Below are positions 24,501 to 36,109 of a stretch of 64,000 bases of DNA, piece after piece (the first letter of the stretch is position 1; each line of letters opens with the position of its first letter). The stretch is from Euonymus europaeus (Eukaryota; Streptophyta; Magnoliopsida; Celastrales; Celastraceae), in the NCBI GenBank assembly GCA_963580455.1, contig OY756957.1, positions 29,976,501 through 30,040,500 on the forward strand. The letters run 5' to 3'. The notes beneath the pieces were generated by a model, which saw nothing but the letters and a program-made list of their open reading frames with translations, did not search any database and had not been told where the DNA came from. The translations under genes and the position numbers were made by a program.

Positions 24501-25439
24501 AAGATTTTGGTAGTTCTGTACTGAATCTACCATGGTGTTAGCCTATCTATAATGTCAAGCGTAAAATTGCCGTGGGTGGATTGGGAGAATGTCTTTCCCT
24601 GACTTGTCATGATCATCCTTTTGGACATGGTGAAGTATGGGTAATGAAGAATTATATGGTGAAAGAGTCGTGGAAAAAACTTTACTCTACAGACATCTTT
24701 GGGCCATCTTTACTCTATAAACACTCGGAGTAAGAACTGACATGTATTGGTACAATCCAAAGATGAAGACAACTGAAAACGTTAAGATTGATGCTTGCTT
24801 CAGGGATATAGTAGTTTATAAGGATTCTCTCGTGAAAATTAGTACTTGTTTAGGACTTTTTGGAACAAGAGCCAAACCTAGGCTAAGCCAAAGAAATTTA
24901 AGGAAAAGTTTGTAATCATGTTATCAAGTTTGGTCGTTTTATTTATTATTGTTGTTGATAAGTTATATATAGATCTTTCTGCTCCGACGGATTTTTTGTA
25001 AAGAATTCTGATTTCTAATTTGTATAGAACGTGTAAATGTAATTATTATGGATTTATGTATATGTGTTAAACGCTCCTTCGTCAACCGATTTTCTAGTAC
25101 TTAGTTAAGTCTCGTCTGGGCTGGGCTTGAGCTCGTTGGCCTCCCTCCAGTGTGGGTCTACACATGCTCGTGTCGCTGGCACACCCATTTGGGCTTGCGG
25201 AGACGCTCTGTGAGCATCATTTAACAAATAAATTAAAGATAACCAATTTGTCAGATATACCAATTTGTTTCCCTTCCCTTACTCTAGGCCTGCCTCTTGC
25301 TCCCAATAATTTTCTCATCTGAACAAGACTTTCCACAAAAACCACTGCTCCAATTTCGTCTAACGGAGCATTACCTGCAGGCAATTTCGAGGAAAGTCCT
25401 CCTTGCACCACAAGTCAACCAAACAGAACTGCAGGCAAA
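24501..25439. other. Intergenic, no supported gene
   Basis: Begins with a 50-bp direct copy of ~22955-23008. The remainder is AT-rich unique sequence, with a GC-richer piece at 25110-25215. A 64-codon - strand ORF at 25217-25411 has no recognised features. Confidence 0.35.
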
Positions 25440-25768
25440 ATCCTCAAGGATCACCATTATACATTAAAAAAATGCAACAGTTCGTTAAATATACATTTCG
25501 TTGACATTTAAAAAAAAAGAGAGGAAAAAAAAAAGAATGCTTGACAAGTTAAACGGAGAAGAGTTGTGGATAATAAAATTGGATACAATAAGTTGTAACT
25601 TGAACAACCATGAAAGCATATGCAATTAGCCTTATATATAGTGATTGCTTATGTGGCTCTGGTGAGCCTAATCTTTTGGATTCTATGGCATATGAAGGAA
25701 AGGACACTAACAGAGCAGATAATGTCTCGTATTCCCAAAGATGCTTTTCGCGAGACCGGGAAACCATC

Positions 25769-25855
25769 GGGTTCAAGGCATGGAGGCGGCAAAATAAAAG
25801 TGGATTAATCGCCAAAGGGCCTGCGGGCCTAGGCGGGAAAAATTCCCCACACATA
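25769..25855 (+). mobile_element. SINE, 5'-truncated copy
   Basis: Starts at the B-box-like GGGTTCAAGGC and then matches the fuller copy at 26102-26188 through GGAGGCGGCAAAATAAAAGT and GCCTAGGCGGGAAAAATTCC. The A-box half is missing. A TATG-rich microsatellite follows. Confidence 0.5.
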
Positions 25856-26056
25856 TGTGTATATATGTATGTCAATGTATGTGTATATATATGTGTGTAT
25901 TAATCTATTAGATATATGTAATATATATATTTAAATAAAATACTAAAAAAGTTCGGGTCGGGTTCGGGGCTGAGTAAGGTATTACCATACCCTACCCGTC
26001 CCCGGATAGTGGGGTTCGGGTGGCACTCGAACCCGACCCTGAACCCGGAACTAGAC

Positions 26057-26190
26057 CATTGGCCTGGTGGTAGTGTCTCTTGCCCATCGACTTGATGTCA
26101 TGGGTTCGAGGCATGGAGGCGGCAAAATAAAAGTGGATTAATCGCCAAAGGGCCTGTGGGCCTAGGCGGGAAAAATTCCCCACACAACAT
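26057..26190 (+). mobile_element. tRNA-derived SINE
   Basis: Pol III promoter boxes are visible: an A-box-like TGGCCTGGTGGTAG at 26060-26073 and a B-box GGGTTCGAGGC at 26102-26112. A tRNA-unrelated body ending GAAAAATTCCCCACAC follows, then a TA/CA microsatellite. The same body occurs at 25769-25855, supporting a repeat family over a genuine tRNA gene. The cloverleaf is not conserved. Confidence 0.55.
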
Positions 26191-26339
26191 ATATATATAC
26201 ATTGACAAACATACACACACACAGATATATATATATATATATATATTGACATACATATATACATACTGACATATATATATATATAATACATACTAACACA
26301 TACATGTATATATATATAATACAAATAAAACTACATATA

Positions 26340-26520
26340 ATATTGTAGTATTTTTGGGGTTCGGAAATGGGTTTGGGTTCGGGTGATACCCGTCCCCGTC
26401 AGGTTCGGAGATTCCCCGAACTCCAAAAATCGAGTTCAGGTTCGGGGATGGGGGCGGAGATGGAATTCGGGTTCGGAGATGGGGAGAGCATACCCGCCCC
26501 CGTCCCGTTGCCATCCCTAT
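26340..26520. mobile_element. GGTTCGGG-rich MITE, probable hAT-type end
   Basis: G/C-skewed DNA built of GGTTCGGG and CCCGCCCCCGTCCC motifs ends with GTTGCCATCCCTA at ~26506-26518. TAGGGATGGCAAC is a common terminus of plant hAT-type MITEs. A related motif-rich stretch lies at 25948-26050 and may be the other half, split by the SINE. No target duplication was identified. Confidence 0.4.
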
Positions 26521-26970
26521 GGTGGTGGGTAGCAAGCCAAAATCCTGCATAAATTGTCGTTGCTTTTTGTTATGCGTGGTGGTTACATTTCTTACTTTTC
26601 TTATTCGGCACTGGACGGGACTTGGTCTTGTAATTTTCACTCATTCTTGTAATAACAATATTGTTAAACAATCTAAAAGCCCAACACTCAAATCTGAGAT
26701 AGCCCAAGCAATATAAAGCCCCTACCACTACCGGCCTACCGGGAACCCATTCACAAGGTGTCTTCGGCCAACATTTCCCAGTATATTTCTCTTAAAACAT
26801 GGTCCAACATTCAAATCTGAAGATAGGGGTATCTAAGCTAAGGGCCCAAGGCTAAGCCGACAATCAAAGCCCGACAACACTAACAATTGCAGCTTGAGGT
26901 CAACATTAAATTGTGTGACCTTATTTCCATGTATATAAAAATATAAAAATTATTCCCGTCCACAAGACTT

Positions 26971-27918
26971 GGACGGTGACTCGGTGAGCTTGAGATACTT
27001 TCATATGAAAGAAAAATACAATTTTGTGCCATCATTGGTGTCCTCTTACAATTATTATTTTCCTAATATGTTCACCAATCCTTACTTCTTTAGTGTCCAT
27101 AGTCAAAATCACATTTTATATATAGAGAGAGGAACCCAAAAAAAAAAGGGGGGGAAAAACCAATGGTGCTAAACCCATAGTGACTTGTGAACCAAACAAA
27201 ATAAAGGGTCATGTCCTTTTCTTTGAAAAAGGGTGAGGCCTAATGGTATCAACCACTCTTTCTCCTTATCAACTTGCGCCACCATCATCACGTTCCCTCG
27301 AGGTCGCACAATTATTGTTCATCTACACATCCTTTTATTCCCATTTATATCACGGATTTACACCTATTGCTTCAATTCACTTTACCCTTTTGTACAATTG
27401 GATGTTGAACAATCAAAATGCCCACAACACCCAAGTCCTACATTTGATTTGTTATGGACTATTCTTGGGTATCAATTTGGTACTTGTAAGGTACTATATT
27501 TATCCTAAAGAGTAAATTTTTAAGGCAAAATCCTGTTTAACAGGCAAGTCCATCGACAATATTCATAGTGATTCACAAATTGGAGACAACTTTTGGCCAT
27601 TTTATAAGATCCGACAAATTAGGCTACTAATGGGAATTGGGAAGTACAAAAGTTGTGCTGAAAATTATATTCGACAAAATTACCAAATGACTCCAACCAG
27701 AAAATTGTCGGACAGATTTCCCGACTCAGAAAAATTCCGACCCAAATCCACAGTAGAACAGGGAGATCCCAATTCGAGGCTTCATCATTCTCGCTTGAGC
27801 TCACTCAATGCCGAGTTGGCTCAGTCACAACACCGAATCGACTCGGCTGAATCATTGCCCAATAAATTGGAAAAATAGTATATTACAAAAGTAATTAAAA
27901 CAATCGCAATCTCTGGCT
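26971..27918. other. Intergenic and S40 3' flank, no supported gene
   Basis: 27225-27305 has tRNA-like spacing (GGCCTAATGG...CCCTCGAGGTC) and could be an old SINE head. A G-run lies near 27150. 27866-27910 resembles 13208-13255. The ORFs are short and show no recognised motif. Confidence 0.35.
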
Positions 27919-28563
27919 TTACCCATCGAACCCGGTCTGGCTCCAAACAGCGTCGCGCACCCGCCGGAGGTCACGCCCCTTGAGCGTGCGTCCGACTCCC
28001 TCGAAGACCGACATCCCGTGGGATTTCCGACTACGTGCCAAGTATTCGTGCGGTGGCACCATCTCTGACTCACGCTCATCCGTACCGTTGCTGTTGTTGT
28101 CATCAGAGTCGGGCAGCGACTCCACTGAGTCGACGCGGTAGATCTTGCTCCAGTCCGGCACGTTCACTGGTGCAGACGTGGCCATGTGGTGGCCTCCACG
28201 TGGGGATGCCACGCTGTCATGGCCTCGGATTTGGTGCACCACCCTTGGCGATCCTGTTTTGCCAGAATCTTCAAAAGCCAGTGAGAGTCCACCCACGTGG
28301 CGTCCATCCCGCGGAATCCGGCGACGGCTCCTATAAGAAATACTATTCCCATTAATCTCAGCGGAGGCCCTTGGACTCCAATCTCTCTGTGAATCGCTCA
28401 CAACAACCTCGTTCCGATTTGCTTCATCAACCACTGACCAAACATCATCTACGTCGAGCTCCGATCCGTCTCCTCCCGTGGATCCTTGGGTGTAGCCGTA
28501 ACTGTAGCTGCTTCCGAGTAAGCGTTCGCTCCGACTCGCTGTCAATCGCCGTCCCTTCGCCAT
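27919..28563 (-). CDS. Senescence regulator S40-like protein (DUF584), 214 aa
   Basis: Single-exon - strand gene starting at 28563. The N-terminus is basic and serine-rich (MAKGRRLTASRSERLLGSSY) and the middle is disordered. VPDWSKIYRVDSVESLPDSD lies near 135-154, HEYLARSRKSHGMSVFEG near 173-190, and the diagnostic DUF584 end GVGRTLKGRDLRRVRDAVW at 191-209. S40 family proteins are plant-specific and nuclear, and several members are induced in leaf senescence and by ABA, dark or pathogens; the biochemical role is unsettled. Length and intronless structure fit the family. A TATA box sits about 145 bp upstream of the ATG. Confidence 0.9.
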   Translation of the reverse strand: MAKGRRLTASRSERLLGSSYSYGYTQGSTGGDGSELDVDDVWSVVDEANRNEVVVSDSQRDWSPRASAEINGNSISYRSRRRIPRDGRHVGGLSLAFEDSGKTGSPRVVHQIRGHDSVASPRGGHHMATSAPVNVPDWSKIYRVDSVESLPDSDDNNSNGTDERESEMVPPHEYLARSRKSHGMSVFEGVGRTLKGRDLRRVRDAVWSQTGFDG

Positions 28564-28699
28564 AATAACATCATCAGATGAAGGGGAAAAAAAGGAGTAA
28601 TCGACGACGCTTAATTAAGCAGCCGAACAAACCACTGCTATCAGGAAGAGTCCATTTGCATGTACAGAGGCTCTCGCATAAGGCGACTCCGATTGATTC

Positions 28700-28720
28700 A
28701 ACTTGAATATATAGCAGTCG
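28700..28720 (-). promoter_or_regulatory. TATA box of the S40-like gene
   Basis: CTATATATTC on the - strand at about 28706-28715, some 145 bp upstream of the start codon at 28563, with AT-rich DNA further upstream. The distance leaves room for a ~110-nt 5'UTR. Confidence 0.5.
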
Positions 28721-29763
28721 GCCTCGCGTACTTCATTTCATTTGAATTTCAATTCAATTTAGCTTAATCTGAATTTCATGGTTAATGTTGTCAAGTTAAG
28801 ACTTAAGAATAGAAGACGCCAAGAAATGCACGAAACTGTAAAATCAATTATTTAAAAATAATGACAGGGACGTCGCTTCGTAGTTTTCACTTTTCACATG
28901 CTTTACCAAGCGCGTGTTCAGCATTTCTCTCCAATACTCACCAAAATATACATTTTAATTAATTATTATTTTTTGAGAAAAATGAATTAAATATTTGAGC
29001 TGCAATCTTATTGTTATTATCATTATTAAAAAACCATGAAATTAGCACACAAGGTCCACAAAACTAGAATCTCAACGATGAATCCCTCTCCACAACAGAG
29101 AGAAAGACCACAGGTAATTGTCTAGTGTGTATCGAATGAGATGAGAGGAGATGACCCACATGCTTGGGGTTTATTATATAAAAACATGGTGATTGTTATC
29201 GTCTCCTGAATGGATTCCTAATTTTTTTTTGTTTAGATTAGATTGAATTGAGCTTTTGATATCCAATCAATAATTGAAGGAGTAAATGTCGTATTAATAT
29301 TTGTACGTACTATAATGAATGGTTCCAATTGATTTCTTTATTCGTGGACGAAAATGAAACTTCAACTTCATATAAATTATATAAAGGAGTAAATGTACCA
29401 CTAATATTTATGCATGGTAAATTAACTTTACCATTTGGATGTAGTGTATGCAAGCACAAATTTTAAATATTGAAAAATGCAAATATTGAATACGAATTCG
29501 GCAAATATATTGATTAAGAGGTAAAAAAGTATATCTTACCCTATCGATGTGTTAATTAAACAATTTAAAGCAAAGAAATTGTGGCTTGGCATTTTATTCC
29601 TGAAGAGCAATGCCATTAGAGGAATTTGATTAGTGCATTTTTGTTGGGTCGATAAAATTATATTGAGAGATATGTTTTGTCATTGTGGTAATATTGGAAG
29701 AAGTGTTTTACAGATATGTCTGTATTGATAAATGTGTTTTGATAATGAGAATGAATGTATGGT
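28721..29763. other. Intergenic upstream of the S40-like gene
   Basis: AT-rich upstream DNA with no supported ORF. It may contain distal S40 regulatory sequence. Confidence 0.35.
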
Positions 29764-30290
29764 TTCATTTTTTGTAAAAAATCTGAAACCCAGTATTGAT
29801 TTTAGTGTAATTTTACTAGAGAATGAATGAATGAAAGAGTAGACGTTTGGTTACTAAGAAAAATGAAAAAAATATAAGAATTTATATTTTGTTTATATAA
29901 CTATAGTGAGAGACGTATTTTAATAATGTAAATAAATATGTGACTTAAATTTTTGTATAATAGAAAATGAAATTCAATCAAAAAAAGTGAATGGTTACCC
30001 TTGCACTTATCCACGTATGTAGTTTAATTTTTTATAAAAGATGTGAAACCAAGTATTAATTTTAATGTAATTTTATTAGAAAATAAATGAAGGAATAAAA
30101 GAGTAGACGTTTGGTTACTAAGAAAAAGGAAAAATATATAATAATTTATATTTTATTAATATTATTATACTGAAAAACATATTTTAATAATGTAAACGAA
30201 TATGTAACTCAATTTTGTGTGTAATAGGAAATAAAATTCAATTCAAAAAAAGTGAATTATTACCCTTGCAATTGCACTTATCCACGTAAG
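29764..30290. repeat. 264-bp tandem duplication
   Basis: AGAGTAGACGTTTGGTTACT occurs at 29836 and 30100 (period 264). Flanking matches include the GTGAAACC(A/C)AGTATT region on one side and CCCTTGCACTTATCCACGTA on the other. The copies differ at many positions, so the duplication is old. No coding content. Confidence 0.8.
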
Positions 30291-30354
30291 ATAAAGTGAA
30301 CCCGTGCTTAAACATAATCAAAACCCCAATGATTCCAAAACGGGTCCCACAGGC

Positions 30355-30462
30355 CACGTGGGTGCGGAATCATTATCAGACCCCTTTCATCTTTGTTTGG
30401 CCTACACGTGTATGCTCCAGAGGAAAATGGCTGCCCCGCTCTATTGAATTTCACGCCACGTG
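30355..30462. promoter_or_regulatory. Cluster of three G-boxes (CACGTG)
   Basis: Perfect CACGTG palindromes lie at 30355-30360, 30405-30410 and 30457-30462. The first and third sit in GCCACGTGG contexts typical of ABRE/G-box elements bound by bZIP, PIF or MYC-type factors. The nearest gene start is the S40-like gene, 1.8 kb away on the - strand. No transcript evidence is available. Confidence 0.5.
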
Positions 30463-31058
30463 GCAAATAGCGACTAGGTTAAAAAAAATGTTGAGATTTT
30501 TCAGTGAGGTGGCTAATGATGTGAGAATAAACGAGTGATTTTGCATTAATTGCTGGATTTTGTGGTCGTGGTGGACTAGTGATGGTTTTGGCACCTTGGA
30601 TGGCGCTTAAATAAAATTGGGGTGTGGGGCCCATTTATGGTGGGCCCTACAAGTTTGTTTTGTCGTTTGTGAAGTGAACAAGGAACCTTATCTGTTCACC
30701 ATTCACTCGTCAACAAGACTTTCTAATCAAAATAGGGCCCAAGCCCACGGGGATTAGCATTATGCTCCAAACTAAGATTTTTGTACTTTGGAAGTTTGAC
30801 AAAGTAAATTGTAAAAGTTAAAAAGTATATAATTCTTGTTTTTAAGAATCACTGAGTACACATTTAAGATTCATGTCTCTCGTTCACATCACACCATGAT
30901 TGTACCCCTAGTGGCTTTGATGTACTTATGTTTGTATACAAGAGTTGTTTATAACTGTTAGATAGTTGTTTATAACGCTCGATAGTTGTTTTTTATGTTT
31001 TATTAATTCAAAATTGATTGATTTTTTGAAAGAAAAAAAAAACTCAATTAAATTTTAA

Positions 31059-32037
31059 GGGGAGTGCTATTGGCATCCCACTTTTTCCTAGTAACACCCC
31101 TAAACAAACCAAAAAGCCCTAGTCTTGTATAACCCCACCCGTCAACACTGTTTGAGATACATTATTTCCCTCTCACTCTCTGTTTTTGCTCTTTCTCTTC
31201 TCTGTTTCTACTCTTTCTCTTCTAAACAAAGATTCTTGAAATCATCTTGGATAATGAGCAGTGATGGAGATGAATCAGACTATGGGGACTTGACGGACGA
31301 AGCGATCTTCAACGATGAAGAATTTGCAGATGAAGAGTTTGAAGACAAGGAAGACCAAGTAAGTATTCTTCATGCCTTAGGGTTTCCATTGCTTCTTGGC
31401 GACACATTAACTGGATGTGTTCATCTTGAAGGATTGCGGGATACTTGCAGAGGTCGCTAATCCTGTACAGATTGAGGTCGACACAACCACTCATTTTCAA
31501 ACTGTTATGGTATGTATAGGTTTTTGTGTATGTGTGCTGAAATTTATACATTTGTTGAGGTATGATGGCTCATCCACAACCCTCATATGATTTAACCTGG
31601 GGCAAAGTTAAAGGCTTTGCGATGGGAGACTCAGAGCTATCCCACCTGTGTCCAAAATGTGGACAGAAAATCGACTTGAAGCAGCTGCAACTTGGCCAGA
31701 AAAGTTTGCATCCAGAATTGATAAATTCAAACTGCTTGCATATGCAAACAGAGGGGAGACAGCAATTGTTGATATATGTGACTCAGTTTAGAATCATTTG
31801 ATCCAACTTCCCTATAATATGCTCCAACTTGCCTTAATTTTGTTTCTTTTGCTCTGTTTTAATGCAACATCCCTCTGTTTTTGTAACAAAAATTATGTAT
31901 ATTTCTTTTGGGGTGTAATAGGATATTTATGAAATATTAATGGCATGGGGTGGTACAGAAATTTTTATAATTTTTACTGGGATTTTTCTGAAAATGGGGT
32001 ATCACTAGAAAAAAGTGGGGTGCCAATAGCACTCACC
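31059..32037 (+). mobile_element. Mutator-like element, probable Pack-MULE (979 bp)
   Basis: Terminal inverted repeats of about 42 bp: the left end GGGGAGTGCTATTGGCATCC continues with CCACTTTTTCCTAGTAACAC, and the right end reads back as GGTGAGTGCTATTGGCACCC. The 8-bp direct repeat AATTTTAA flanks it at 31051-31058 and 32038-32045. There is no transposase. Internal coding-like sequence includes an acidic ORF from 31254 (MSSDGDESDYGDLTDEAIF) ending at a splice-donor-like CAAGTAAGT at ~31356. Another piece at ~31650-31790 reads EAAATWPEKFASRIDKFKLL and ends in a stop. These look like captured exons, but the parent gene is not recognised. Confidence 0.75.
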
Positions 32038-32045
32038 AATTTTAA

Positions 32046-33090
32046 TGATGATGAGATGAAACAAATATGTTAGCTTTTTTTTCTATACATAAACAAATCT
32101 GTCAGCTTATATTATATTATATTATATTATAAACCTTGTAATTATTTGAGACCCTAACAAAAGATTGGTGTGGGCCCAGTTCATGCAGTGACTGGACTTG
32201 TAATGGACCCATATACATTTGTTGGGCTTGCCAGTTGTGGACCCTTACCCAACTCCATAGGTCACTGGTATTGGACCTATCACTTTATTATTCACTAGCC
32301 TATGCTCAACTAACTTGTTGATCGAGGGTTATTAATTTTCCATCAAAATTGATTCACCACGATCATCACAGTCCTTTTAGTGAAGCGTGATATGTGGGGT
32401 CCAAGCACCCTAGCCAACAGTCCTTTTTACCGTTAATATTTTTTGCTACAATATTGGCGGTAGGGGTGGGAAAAGAAGAGAAAAAACAGTTCTGGAGTTT
32501 ATTTTACGTCGGACAACATATAGTTGTTTATAAAATATTTGTATGTTCAGACAGTCTGAATTAATTTAAATATTTTAAATGGGAACAGATATATTGAATA
32601 ATAATCTAATATGCGGTGGGGTTAGGACTACTAAATCGGACCAGATTTTTATATTTGATTTCGAATTTTAGATATATAATTTATGCGGTTTAATTCAGGT
32701 GAAAGAGACCCGCCCCTAATCTGGCTGTTGTAATCCATGTCCCACATAAATATGAAAAAGGCAGGATTAATTTACCCAACACTATAGGAGATGCAGCCCC
32801 TTTGATATTTTTTAAACCAATGGTGACTAAGAGTTTGGAATTGAGAGTGTGCCAAAATATAATTAAAAAAACCCAAAACATGACAACCTTTAGATCCCTA
32901 CGCATGCATGTGTGGAGTTCCACAGGTTTTGGGCTTATGTGAAAAAGACGACATCTTTGTGTTTCATTTTGTTTGCTGCAGAATCAGAATCTCACCTGCT
33001 CCTTTTAAACCCATAAAACCTCCCTTAACAAGTCTTATCATGGTTTCCAGTTGGATACTTGTTACATATAATTTCTGATCATCACGCCTG
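32046..33090. other. Intergenic, no supported gene
   Basis: AT-rich. Contains a (TTATA)n tract at ~32107-32130. Short ORFs have no recognised domains. Confidence 0.35.
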
Positions 33091-33094
33091 AATG

Positions 33095-33445
33095 ATTAAG
33101 GCCCATTTGTTTTACATTTTACATAACATAAAGTTATGGAGTCCGCATTGTTAGGGAATAAAATTTCACATTGGGGACTCAAGGGTTCCCCGACCCATTT
33201 ATAAGAGCAAGACTTTGCCTTAGTCTGTAGCCAGCGTTTTTCAATGGGTAAACTCATTGGGCGCTGGCCACAGCCCACCCACGTGCTCACGTACGTGGGA
33301 GTCCGGTTGGGCGTTAGTTACAGATGAGGTGTCTGGGCCCCATAATTATAACACGCATAAAATGTTGTTCCAACCAAACATCACGATTTGTTGATAGCTT
33401 AAAATTGTAGGCTCCACAACTTTAAGCTATGTAAAATGAAATATT
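33095..33445. mobile_element. Older inverted-repeat MITE hosting the solo LTR
   Basis: CATTTTACATAACATAAAGT at ~33114 is the near reverse complement of sequence at ~33412-33441 (CCACAACTTTAAGCTATGTA region). When the solo LTR is removed, the arms are about 100 bp apart. The exact ends and any target duplication are unclear. Related TTAAAATTGTGAGCCCC sequence at ~33626 suggests a second piece nearby. Confidence 0.45.
33149..33353 (+). mobile_element. Small solo LTR (205 bp), TRIM-like
   Basis: Starts TGTTAGGGAATAAAATTTCA and ends CATAATTATAACA, giving TGTTA...TAACA ends. The 5-bp direct repeat CGCAT flanks it at 33144-33148 and 33354-33358. It includes ATTTATAAGAG near 33200 as a possible TATA box. 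Length and lack of coding suit a TRIM or solo LTR. It sits inside an older inverted-repeat element. Confidence 0.8.
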
Positions 33446-36100
33446 GTCATCTCATAACTTTTCATAGCTTAGACTCACAATATTTTACTGTCACATTATA
33501 TAATTGTTCATATATATCTTAAAAGTTTTTAATTATTTTTTATTGTAATACATTTTTTTGTAATTTTATTTACAAAATTAATCTAAGACAAAAATAAACC
33601 AAATACTTCACAATATTTTATAGAGCTTAAAATTGTGAGCCCCATAATTTTTTACACAATATTTTTCATAATTTAAAAACAATATTTTTAACAACTTAAA
33701 ATTATAAAATAAAGGGATCGTGTATCAGAGAAATGTCCAATGATTCCTGAGACTTTTTTGGTGGCTATATTTTAGTAGATTAAATCAGATCCACTAAATC
33801 AAAGCCTTTTGCAATGATTGTAGTGATATGATTAGCTAGGGTGTGGATCCCCGCGGGACTACAGACTACTTTATGGTTGAAAACTCACAAGTTTGTGATT
33901 AGGGTCCACTCATGACTCAACAGTAGTCAGTTGATCCACATGCATGCCTTCTTCTTCTTTTTTTACTGTCCATGTACATAAGCATGAAAATTTAACTTTA
34001 TTACAGAAGCTAAAGACCATAAGTCACCATCAAAATGTAACAAAGGAGGGGAATCATCAAAGAAATGTACCTTTGCAAATCTGTCAGTCTGTCAGATCAG
34101 GTGGTAGGGATCTTTTAATTCTACCTTTAGGCACTGATGGGTTAAGAAGCCACAATAGTTATCAATCCCTATTAGGCATGCACTGTAACTTTCAAGATGG
34201 TCCAACTAACCCCATATCTCCCTTGCCATTTGCACCTTCTGATCTCTTTCTCTTCTGTACATATAATCCAAAAGAGGATATGATTTGGTAACAAATTATC
34301 ATTATTTCTAGTTCTGATTATGTCATCATATAAATATTACAATATTAGTGTCACAAATATTCTAAAACAAAACTTACCTAACACAGTTTATTGATATCAG
34401 TACAATCAAACAGTCCTTGGCCTTGTAGTGTATATTCTATGTATTACTGATGAAATGGATCCCACACACTTCATTTTCTTTATTAACTCCCAATATTTTA
34501 TCAAGATTCCTGATTGTGTGTTATTTATTCTGGAAATATCTTCTACTGTAACTGATGGTCAGAAAGTTGCTATGCCTTATAATTAGCCCAAAAAAAATCA
34601 TGACTTGAGAGGTCATTTCTGTGAGGATTGGTAGAAAGTCACTTTCAAAATCATGCATAAGACCAGTGGTATAATTATTGCTGCTAACTGTGTTTGCTTG
34701 CTTTATATATATATATATATATATAGTTTTCAGTTGCAGATACCAGTAGTCTACAGAACATTTATCTTTTACATGAGATTAGCAGTTAAAGTGAAGCCCC
34801 CACTTGCATTGCATATGAATGAGATGATATGTACCTATCTGAACTTATGGTTGCAGCACTTGTGGCAGGTCAATTTCTGATCAGGTGGGGTTTTTTTTTC
34901 TTCCTCTTTTTCTGATCTCGAACAGTGTGGTCTTTTTTGGCTAAAATGGATGAGTGATTGATTTGGTTGGCATCTTTTCATATCTCAAGACCCCAGGACT
35001 CCATAACACTTAAAAATCAGCCACTGTATTGAGCCTTAAACCACCACAATTTTCTTCAAGGTTTCGCAAGTCATAGAATGATATTTAAGAAACTATTTAG
35101 GCAATGCTTGCCTTTTCATTAATGTATCTGTTATTGATAAACTGATCAGATATGTGAAAGTCCATTCCTTGATGATGTGGGGTTAGGTTTAATCTATTTG
35201 TAGAGAGTGTGTGTGTGTTAGCTTGATTTGTTTGGCGTCTTACTATTTAAATTAACACATCATAATAAGGTCCCATGATGCAACAAAACTAAAGATTAAA
35301 TGAGACATGAATTAGCAGGCAATCTATTCATGTTCTTCACAGTACCATCCAAAGAGAAGAGACCCTGATTATGCTTTTCTTTAATTTTAAGCTCTCTTCC
35401 AATAACATTGTTTTCAACTTGCTTTATTTGATGTTCAATAGCTTTAACCCTATTTGTGCATTTCACTTTCTTGATACTAAACGCCAGCTGTTAGCACTGT
35501 CAAGGTGCTCTCTGATCTCTCTTTTTTCTGCTTCTTTCATCTTTAATCTCGACATGATGTGCATCAAAATGATGTCTTTTGTCTTTAAAATTAAGGTCAG
35601 ACAAACCTTTGATAACCTTGACCAACCAACAGTTTGTGATTAGTGAATGAAGATTCCAACCTGCTTTAAAATTTAAATATGCTTGCTGTCATTGCCTGTG
35701 ATGCCTACGTCTAAACCGTCATGGAATCTAGACCTACTCATGATAGTCACGGAACCAAAATGTGAATATCTAATTCAGTTCATGGCTCAACTTATTATAT
35801 TGGCCCAAGTAGCCATGAACAGCCTAGCAACAGCCACAGCAGCGCTCTCCCACCAGAATCTGCGCCGATGATCTTAACTGGTGTAAAATAAGCAAGTTTA
35901 ATTAGTTACCCCTAAAAGCCATAGAGCGGCTGTAATATTAGACATGGAGTGCGGGCCAAAGCATCAGATAAGAAAAGAAGAGCAATACTCGAGCAAAATG
36001 TTTTCCCGTTAGTTCACTATCTATTTCTCACTTACAAGGTGCAAGGTGTGTAGTTTGTTCATCGCTGGCACAGGATGAAGATAGGATACTCGTATAAAAC
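33446..36100. other. Intergenic, no supported gene
   Basis: AT-rich. A (TA)n tract at 34704-34725 and a short (GT)n near 35208. The ORF of 115 codons at 33944-34291 and smaller ones have no recognised domain and no splice support. I saw no convincing known miRNA or tRNA. 35,700-36,100 is likely 3' flank of the - strand coiled-coil gene. Confidence 0.4.
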
Positions 36101-36109
36101 AAGTACATT

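Larger units (their letters stand above)
25440..26882 (+). repeat. Duplicated block A, copy 2, carrying later insertions
   Basis: Homologous to 9504-10319 at both ends (25440-25768 and ~26515-26882). The middle is replaced by a truncated SINE, TA/CA microsatellites, TCGGGT-rich DNA, a fuller SINE, and a hAT-like MITE end. Block B follows at 26884-26970, matching 10967-11030. Confidence 0.75.

Noticed and set aside
27225..27310. SINE head with tRNA-like boxes
   Set aside because: Only weak A/B-box matches and no defined tail or duplication; mentioned only as a possibility.
28035..28565. Plus-strand ORFs opposite the S40-like gene
   Set aside because: Shadows of the GC-rich DUF584 coding sequence; the - strand product has diagnostic motifs.
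33944..34291. 115-codon ORF as a gene
   Set aside because: No recognised domain, poor codon character, no promoter or splice support.
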